Assembly: GCA_964361645.1 (NCBI GenBank)
Contig: CAYIBK010000025.1
Location: 1-15,974 of the forward strand
Source: 2-01-FULL-39-33 sp964361645
GTDB lineage: Bacteria > Patescibacteriota > Patescibacteriia > 2-01-FULL-39-33
Reading direction: 5' to 3'
Length of the DNA: 15,974 bases
A program made the translations under genes and the position numbers. Within the stretch, counting starts at the first letter, position 1. Each line of letters begins with the position of its first letter. Shown here in pieces: positions 11,810 to 15,974 of this stretch. Below the pieces are notes generated by a model that ran no database searches, was not told the origin of the DNA, and saw nothing but the letters and a program-made list of their open reading frames with translations.

Positions 11810-12109
11810 ATGTCTGAAGTTGCAACTCTAGGTGATGTCTACCGGATTTATAAATTTTTTAAAACTACCTTTGATTTTTTGGAAACATTCGGCATAAATT
11901 TACCAGCCAGAAACATTTTGATGGCTAAAGTTGAAATAGTAGGACAAGCCTATTGTGAAGAAAATAATTTGCCCTTTCCCCTGCCCAAGGATCAAGTGCC
12001 AGAAAATTTTTCTGATAAATGGGAAAAGATTATTCTAGGCCCGAAAGCCACCGGGGCTTTTCGAGATTTGGAAAATACTTTTCACCAAATATTTCAAAAA
12101 CCCGATTAA
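11810..12109 (+). CDS. 99-aa hypothetical protein
   Basis: The ATG has a strong GAGGAGA site about 7-9 bases upstream and lies 43 bases after the preceding stop. The protein MSEVATLGDVYRIYKFFKTTFDFLETFGINLPARNILMAKVEIVGQAYCEENNLPFPLPKDQVPENFSDKWEKIILGPKATGAFRDLENTFHQIF is soluble, probably alpha-helical, with no transmembrane segment or signal peptide. A Pro-rich turn (LPFPLPKDQVP) divides it. I recognise no family. Co-transcription with the repeat protein and the two-TM protein is likely, because no promoter or terminator is seen between them. Confidence 0.82.
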   Translation: MSEVATLGDVYRIYKFFKTTFDFLETFGINLPARNILMAKVEIVGQAYCEENNLPFPLPKDQVPENFSDKWEKIILGPKATGAFRDLENTFHQIFQKPD

Positions 12110-12158
12110 CATCTGAAATCAAAACAAAGTACATTTAAACAACACAGGGAGAATAAAA

Positions 12159-12383
12159 ATGAATATCGTGATTATCGTGTTATTTATAATGGTTTGGGTA
12201 CTATCGGGTTTATTTGTCGCATTTTTGATGCGAATAGTAGATGATAGTGAGGGTGAGAATTACCAAGGATTATGTTGGATAAAGAATAAGGGTAACTTTG
12301 CCACCTTGCACCTAGTCATTATTGGTCCATTTGCCCTTATTCTAGGTATTATAGCAATGAGTGAATATTGTTCTAGGAAATGA
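12159..12383 (+). CDS. 74-aa two-transmembrane protein, unknown family
   Basis: The ATG has an AGGGAGA site about 7 bases upstream. Hydrophobic segments lie at about residues 3-24 (IVIIVLFIMVWVLSGLFVAFLM) and 48-66 (ATLHLVIIGPFALILGIIAM), separated by an acidic loop (DDSEGENYQG) with a CWIKNKGN patch, and the protein ends in SEYCSRK. Cys residues lie in the loop and near the C-terminus. It ends in TGA, which shows UGA is a stop in this genome. It is the last gene of the three-gene unit and is followed by a terminator. Function unknown; it is likely an inner-membrane protein. Confidence 0.8.
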   Translation: MNIVIIVLFIMVWVLSGLFVAFLMRIVDDSEGENYQGLCWIKNKGNFATLHLVIIGPFALILGIIAMSEYCSRK

Positions 12384-12437
12384 TCAAAATTTATGGCAGT
12401 TCGTTCTTTAATTTCTAATTGACTCTCGTTTAATCTT

Positions 12438-12465
12438 GAGACCTGAAATATTGGTCTCTTTTTTT
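12438..12465 (+). terminator. Intrinsic terminator of the three-gene unit
   Basis: GAGACC (12438-12443) pairs with GGTCTC (12453-12458) across a 9-base loop, followed by seven Ts. Confidence 0.85.
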
Positions 12466-12522
12466 ATTTTTATGGAAATATAATTTCTCTAAAAATATTT
12501 TAATCTTATAATATTTATTTAA

Positions 12523-12549
12523 GCCACTTTTTTTCTAAAAAAAGGTGGC
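12523..12549. repeat. Perfect A/T-tract hairpin
   Basis: A 12-bp stem (12523-12534 with 12538-12549) has a 3-base loop and reads GCCAC plus a T-tract against an A-tract plus GGTGGC. Its one wobble is T-G on the plus strand. A TATAAT box at 12507-12512 lies 10 bases upstream but has no good -35. It may be the 5' hairpin of the transcript of the adjacent inverted-repeat element. Confidence 0.5.
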
Positions 12550-12560
12550 AGTAAAAAATC

Positions 12561-12741
12561 GCAGCTGGTGAAATAATTTTTAAAAACAAGCCTAAAATTA
12601 TCGCTAATTTCAAAACTCACCATTTTCTATTATTTTAAATAAGTCGAAAATAGCTCAAACAGATTGAAATTTATTTTTATAAGACATAAAAATAACGTTT
12701 TATTTTAGGCTTGTTTTATAACAAAATTATTTCAAGGCTGC
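12561..12741. repeat. 181-nt long inverted repeat, possible structured RNA or MITE-like element
   Basis: Nested perfect arms are 12561-12565 with 12737-12741 (5 bp), 12570-12580 with 12723-12733 (11 bp) and 12584-12598 with 12702-12716 (15 bp), with small internal loops. The central 100 bases pair partly through an AATTTCAA/TTGAAATT stem. There is no coding potential. With the hairpin at 12523-12549 it fills most of the 500-base non-coding stretch 12384-12891. A long rod of about 180 nt recalls 6S RNA in shape only; a MITE-like insertion is an equal alternative. Confidence 0.55.
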
Positions 12742-12815
12742 CTATTTAGTTTATAAAAAGACATTATTATAAATTGATCCTAATTTATTTTAAATATATA
12801 TGTTATTAAAAATGT

Positions 12816-12844
12816 TTGACAAATAGCCTAATGTATAATATATA
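12816..12844 (+). promoter_or_regulatory. Promoter for the patatin-like gene
   Basis: TTGACA (12816-12821) and TATATA (12839-12844) are separated by 17 bases. A TATAAT at 12834-12839 is a better box but only 12 bases from the -35. Confidence 0.55.
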
Positions 12845-12891
12845 TAAATTATTGAACATTAAAATATAATCAAGCAGGAGGGATATTTACC

Positions 12892-13713
12892 ATGGCTCAA
12901 ACTATTCTGGTTTTACAACCTGGTGGTATGAGAAATGTCGTAGTATCAGGAATAATTTCTGAATTAGGCATAAAACCAAAGTGGTTTGACGCTGTTTATG
13001 CAAGTTCTTCGACAGCAGCTCCAACTGCTTTTTGGTTAGCTGGACAACAAGATATAACTTTTCATGTTTGGCTTAAACTGATTGAACCGGAAATATTCAG
13101 TTCTAAACGCTGGCCCCCAGCCGATATTGATCGGTTAGTGGATGTGGCTTGTGAAGAACTTGATAGAGAAAAAATCTTTCAAGAAAATACTAAATTAATT
13201 ATTAGTGTCTTTCATCCCAAATCCGGTCAAACCAGATATGTAACGGCTAATCTAGAAAATATCCAAAACTTGCTAAAAGCTACTGTCTCCATTCCATTAT
13301 TTACCAGACGAGTTTTTATTGACGGCGAAAGATTAACCGACGGCGGAACCAAGGATATCCTACCCACTGAAGATTTAAAAAGATATCCCGATGACACTAA
13401 ATTTGTCTACTTGCTTAATCGTCCGTTAAACTCTAAAATGAAGAGCTATAATGTGCCAACGGCTCAAATAGTATTGCCTCGTTACCCCAAAGCCTGGGCA
13501 GGATTAAGACAAAGAGATAGTTTGTATTATAAATCCGTGAGATTTATATCTGATGGACTAAGAACTGGTAATACTTATGTTATAGCTCCAGAGACTGATA
13601 CTGACATTGCCCGTTTTGATCGGTCAAAAGAAAAAATTGTGGCGGGTTACAAGCTAGGATTACGGCTAGGAGAACGCCACCGGCAACCACTGGAACAATT
13701 TTTAGAGAAATAA
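12892..13713 (+). CDS. Patatin-like phospholipase-family protein with degenerate nucleophile elbow
   Basis: The 273 residues show the patatin architecture of a cytosolic Ser/Asp-dyad lipid hydrolase. An N-terminal strand ends in an oxyanion-type loop, ILVLQPGGMRNVVVSGIISEL (about 5-25; the usual GGGxRG is PGGMRN). The nucleophile region FDAVYASSSTAAPTAF (about 32-47) and the second-dyad motif RLTDGGTKDILP (about 146-157) follow. The Asp motif is good, but the GxSxG elbow reads ASSST, with both Gly replaced, so catalytic competence is doubtful. The C-terminal region (RFISDGLRTGNTYVIAPE, then a basic helix) resembles bacterial YjjU-type patatins in layout. A strong AGGAGGG site precedes ATG at about 9 bases. 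It is a single-gene unit with its own promoter and terminator. Family placement is fairly sure; activity is not. Confidence 0.82.
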   Translation: MAQTILVLQPGGMRNVVVSGIISELGIKPKWFDAVYASSSTAAPTAFWLAGQQDITFHVWLKLIEPEIFSSKRWPPADIDRLVDVACEELDREKIFQENTKLIISVFHPKSGQTRYVTANLENIQNLLKATVSIPLFTRRVFIDGERLTDGGTKDILPTEDLKRYPDDTKFVYLLNRPLNSKMKSYNVPTAQIVLPRYPKAWAGLRQRDSLYYKSVRFISDGLRTGNTYVIAPETDTDIARFDRSKEKIVAGYKLGLRLGERHRQPLEQFLEK

Positions 13714-13734
13714 ATATTTTAGCAAATAAATTAG

Positions 13735-13762
13735 ACACTTCGATAATATCGAGGTGTTTTTT
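13735..13762 (+). terminator. Intrinsic terminator of the patatin-like gene
   Basis: A 10-bp stem (13735-13744 with 13748-13757) has a 3-base loop and one T-G wobble valid on the plus strand. It is followed by a T-run. Confidence 0.85.
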
Positions 13763-13821
13763 ATTTATAAGTTATTATTGTAAATAGATGATTCTCACAT
13801 ATAAAAAATTTGGTTTTTTAT

Positions 13822-13912
13822 TGTCATTGCGAGCAACGCGAAGCAATCCCATGTTTATATAGGTGAGATTGCTTCGTTCGTCCGCCAGTTGGCGGACTAC
13901 CTCGCAATGACA
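13822..13912. repeat. REP-like interspersed palindrome
   Basis: TGTCATTGCGAG (13822-13833) pairs perfectly with CTCGCAATGACA (13901-13912). An inner CGAAGCAATC stem (13839-13848 with 13867-13876) and a GTCCGCC-AGTT-GGCGGAC side hairpin (13880-13897) complete a branched structure. The TGTCATTGCGAG/GAAGCAATC wording is a widespread interspersed palindrome in bacterial genomes, including CPR (recollection). It is probably a non-autonomous REP-type element; no transposase is in the window. Confidence 0.8.
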
Positions 13913-13937
13913 CAATAATTTTTCACTGTCGCGATTT

Positions 13938-13957
13938 CCTGCCTGCCGGCAGGCAGG
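13938..13957. repeat. Perfect 20-bp GC-rich palindrome
   Basis: A self-complementary CCTGCCTGCC/GGCAGGCAGG sequence with no spacer, very GC-rich in an AT-rich context. The motif family recurs in many CPR intergenic regions (recollection). Confidence 0.8.
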
Positions 13958-13969
13958 TTTACTGTCAGC

Positions 13970-14026
13970 TTTTTTCCCTGCCCGCCATTGCCTAGGGCTT
14001 CAGGCGTTGGCAGGCGGGTAAAAAAG
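13970..14026. repeat. GC-rich inverted repeat related to the neighbouring palindrome
   Basis: CCCGCC (13981-13986) pairs with GGCGGG (14013-14018), and a second stem (13984-13993 with 14002-14011) gives an alternative register. T6 and A6 tracts at the outer edges (13970-13975 and 14021-14026) also pair. It shares the CCTGCC-type vocabulary of the 13938-13957 palindrome. Confidence 0.6.
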
Positions 14027-14097
14027 GTGGCAAAAGGATATTATTGTAAATTATCACTAATTTAATTATAATTAGAATGATTAATTATTAATTCAAT

Positions 14098-14748
14098 ATG
14101 ACTAATATAGAAAAAAGGATCGATCTGGGTTCCGAAAAAGAACCAAAAATTATTATCAAGCATTCATCTGATGCGTCAGAAGAAGTAAAACAAAACCCCT
14201 TCTATAATCCTGAATTCTGGGGACGCGCCATTTCTCCAGACGATATTTATCTGCCCGATTCAGATGAGGCGATTTCTTTTGCTATGGCCGCACATGAAAT
14301 TGGCCATCTAGTTAAGAAGGATGAAATAAACAACGCACGCTTGGATAATTTTGAAGCTACTCGAGCCGAGGAACAAAGAGCTTGGGACAGTGGCTGGGAA
14401 TATTTACAAAAATATCTTTTAGAATATTATCAAGATAATCAAGAAATGGTCTCTAAAATTCAGCTGGCTTTTAAACATATAAAAACAATTCTTATGCAAG
14501 CCACAGATTTAAGCCAAGATATGTATTTAGAACCAGATGCTTTGGATAATTTAAATGATGAGGAAATAAACCAAATATTAAAAGATAGACGAGAAAAATT
14601 TTTTTCTCAAAAAGGTGAAGAATTCAAAGCCATTTTTGACAAAATAAAAGAACTAAAAATAGGCGTGAAGCCAAACTGGGATTCTTTTACCGCAGTGGTA
14701 AAAAAAGCAGTTCAAGATATATTGAGAGATAATGAAAAAATAGAATAG
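14098..14748 (+). CDS. Putative zinc metallopeptidase-like protein with HEIGH motif
   Basis: The 216-residue protein contains AMAAHEIGHLV (HEIGH at residues 66-70), the HExxH zinc-binding and catalytic signature. A Glu-rich helix, EATRAEEQRAWDSGWEYL (about 86-103), could supply the third ligand, as in gluzincin/ImmA-like folds. The remainder is charged and helical (KIQLAFKHIKTILMQATDLSQDMYLEPD, then KDRREKFFSQKGEEFKAIFDKIKEL). There is no signal peptide or membrane segment, so it is likely cytoplasmic. No clear Shine-Dalgarno site lies upstream of the ATG, unlike the other plus-strand island genes. It is convergent with fusA, sharing the terminator region at 14761-14791. Substrate unknown; the zinc motif is the only functional clue. 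Confidence 0.8.
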   Translation: MTNIEKRIDLGSEKEPKIIIKHSSDASEEVKQNPFYNPEFWGRAISPDDIYLPDSDEAISFAMAAHEIGHLVKKDEINNARLDNFEATRAEEQRAWDSGWEYLQKYLLEYYQDNQEMVSKIQLAFKHIKTILMQATDLSQDMYLEPDALDNLNDEEINQILKDRREKFFSQKGEEFKAIFDKIKELKIGVKPNWDSFTAVVKKAVQDILRDNEKIE

Positions 14749-14760
14749 AATTTTTACCAA

Positions 14761-14791
14761 AAAACACCCCGCCAAACGGCGAGGTGTTTTT
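14761..14791 (-). terminator. Bidirectional terminator between fusA and the HEIGH-motif gene
   Basis: A 13-bp stem (14761-14773 with 14778-14790), AAAACACC...GGTGTTTT, gives a T-tract on both strands. Its one non-Watson-Crick pair is G-T on the minus strand and C-A on the plus strand, so it is best adapted to fusA termination. It isolates fusA from tuf. Confidence 0.85.
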
Positions 14792-14804
14792 GTAAATATA
14801 AAGT

Positions 14805-15974
14805 TTAGATTCTTGTTTTAGCAGTTCCTCTAACTTCTTTAATCTTTTCTTCCACATTTTTTGGCACCTCATTATATTTCAAAAATTCCATGGTATAAGA
14901 AGCTCGTCCTTGAGTTAAAGATCTTAAAGTGGTCATATAACCAAACATTTCTGATAATGGAACTTCAGCAGAAATAACTTTAACCGCAGAAGCGCCAACT
15001 CCCCTGTCTTCCATATTGCCAATCATGGCTCGGCGAGAATTCAAATCACCGATAGCATCTCCCATAAACTGTTCTGGGGTAATTACTTCCACTTTCATAA
15101 TCGGTTCAAGTAAAATTGGTTGCGCTTTTTTAGCCGCATCTTGAAAAGCCATAGAACCAGCAATTTTAAAAGCGCCTTCAGAAGAGTCTACATCATGGAA
15201 AGATCCATCATATAATGTGGCTTTGACATTGATCAAGGGGTAACTGGCAATAATACCTCTAGCCATAGCTTCTTTGATACCCTTTTCAATCGGCTTGATA
15301 AATTCCTTGGGAATAGCTCCGCCTTTGATGGCATCCACAAATTCAAATTCTTTCTGCACACCTTCTTCACCTTTTTCGGTGGGCTCGATTTTAATCCAAC
15401 AATGTCCGTATTGTCCGCGTCCGCCAGATTGTCTGATATATTTGCCTTCGGCTTCAGCTGTTGATTTGATAGTTTCGCGATAGGCCACTTGGGGTTTACC
15501 AATATTAGCTTCAACTTTAAATTCTCTTTTCATACGATCAACAATAATTTCCAAATGAAGTTCTCCCATACCAGAAATAATGGTCTGCATAGTTTCTTCA
15601 TCGGTGCGCACTCTAAAAGTCGGATCTTCTTCGGCTAGTTTAGATAAAGCCAAGCCCATCTTTTCTTGATCGGCTTTAGTTTTTGGTTCCACTGCAATAT
15701 CAATAACCGGTTCTGGAAAAGTGATATTTTCCAAGAGCACTCTAACACTTGGATCAGAAATGGTGTCACCGGTGGTAGTACTGCGCAATCCCACAATAGC
15801 CGCAATTTCTCCAGAATAAACTTCTTGCACCTCTTCTCGGGAATTGGCATGCATTCTTAAAATACGACCAATTCTTTCTTTGTCACCGGTAGTCTGATTA
15901 ACTACATAAGAACCGGATTTTAAAACACCGCTATAAACTCGATAGAAAACCAGTTTACCCACAAAAGGATCGGT
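14805..15974 (-). CDS. fusA: Elongation factor G (C-terminal part; continues past the window)
   Basis: EF-G is the GTPase that drives ribosomal translocation and ribosome recycling. About 390 codons are visible, from domain II (TDPFVGKLVFYRVYSGVLKSGSYV) through domain III (PVIDIAVEPKTKADQEKMGLALSKLAEEDPTF), domain IV (VAYRETI, then GGRGQYGHCWIKIEP and the GAIPKEFI loop) and domain V (LLEPIMKVEVITPEQFMGDAIGDLNSRRAMIGNMEDR) to TRSLTQGRASYTMEF. The G domain lies beyond the right edge, so the GTG at 15962 is an internal Val and not the start. Downstream, tuf is separated by the island instead of adjoining. Confidence 0.97.
   Translation of the reverse strand, partial: TDPFVGKLVFYRVYSGVLKSGSYVVNQTTGDKERIGRILRMHANSREEVQEVYSGEIAAIVGLRSTTTGDTISDPSVRVLLENITFPEPVIDIAVEPKTKADQEKMGLALSKLAEEDPTFRVRTDEETMQTIISGMGELHLEIIVDRMKREFKVEANIGKPQVAYRETIKSTAEAEGKYIRQSGGRGQYGHCWIKIEPTEKGEEGVQKEFEFVDAIKGGAIPKEFIKPIEKGIKEAMARGIIASYPLINVKATLYDGSFHDVDSSEGAFKIAGSMAFQDAAKKAQPILLEPIMKVEVITPEQFMGDAIGDLNSRRAMIGNMEDRGVGASAVKVISAEVPLSEMFGYMTTLRSLTQGRASYTMEFLKYNEVPKNVEEKIKEVRGTAKTRI

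Larger units (their letters stand above)
13773..14051. repeat. Palindrome cluster bounded by a 13-bp direct repeat
   Basis: The 13-mer TATTATTGTAAAT occurs at 13773-13785 and again at 14039-14051. Between the copies lie three GC-rich palindromic elements, described separately. The arrangement looks like a target-site duplication around an inserted block, but the 13-mer is AT-only apart from one G, so chance is not excluded. Confidence 0.45.

Noticed and set aside
12834..12839. TATAAT as the -10 for the patatin-like gene
   Set aside because: It lies only 12 bases from the TTGACA box. The TATATA at 17 bases is a better-spaced choice.
14805..15962. fusA start at the GTG near 15962
   Set aside because: The reading frame continues to the window edge with TDPFVGKL, which is EF-G domain II, so the GTG is an internal valine.

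Overview
The window looks like chromosome from a low-GC bacterium of the Candidate Phyla Radiation (Patescibacteria, most likely a Parcubacteria-type lineage). The basis is tightly packed ribosomal protein genes with lysine-rich tails, spacers filled with imperfect palindromes, REP-like palindromes, and several small proteins of unknown family. UGA acts as a stop (it ends the gene at 12159-12383), so the standard bacterial code is expected. The assignment is inference, because no 16S gene is in view. A 100-base run of N (5872-5971) is an assembly gap through the rplD/rplW junction.

Right to left on the minus strand the window reads as a broken str-S10-spc super-operon: fusA (3' part, running off the right edge), then a 4.8 kb island, tuf, rpsJ, a 1.0 kb interval without protein genes, then rplC-rplD-rplW-rplB-rpsS-rplV-rpsC-rplP-rpmC-rpsQ-rplN-rplX-rplE-rpsZ. 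These encode EF-G, EF-Tu and core 30S/50S proteins in the canonical bacterial order. Most of the genes lack a Shine-Dalgarno sequence and start right after an AT-rich ATAT-type stretch.

Two regions depart from the textbook operon. (1) Between rpsJ and rplC (7547-8284) is a large unrecognised structured element. Three consecutive domains are each closed by a 16-19 bp helix; two of them enclose three and two secondary hairpins, each clamped by a perfect 9-11 bp purine/pyrimidine helix. In four places the non-Watson-Crick pairs are G-U on the minus strand and A-C on the plus strand, so the element reads as a roughly 740-nt RNA transcribed with the operon. A candidate promoter, a mini-ORF and a terminator-like hairpin then precede rplC. 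(2) Between tuf and fusA (about 10.1-14.8 kb) is an accessory island of mostly plus-strand genes: a Phd/YefM-like acidic protein on the minus strand, divergent from a 47-aa membrane microprotein across a shared palindrome; a three-gene unit (Leu-every-4 repeat protein, 99-aa protein, two-TM protein) with its own promoter and terminator; a 181-nt long inverted repeat; a patatin-like protein with a degenerate nucleophile elbow; a cluster of REP-like palindromes flanked by a 13-bp direct repeat; and a HEIGH-motif putative metallopeptidase convergent with fusA. Most of these island genes have strong Shine-Dalgarno sites and consensus-like promoters, unlike the ribosomal protein genes.
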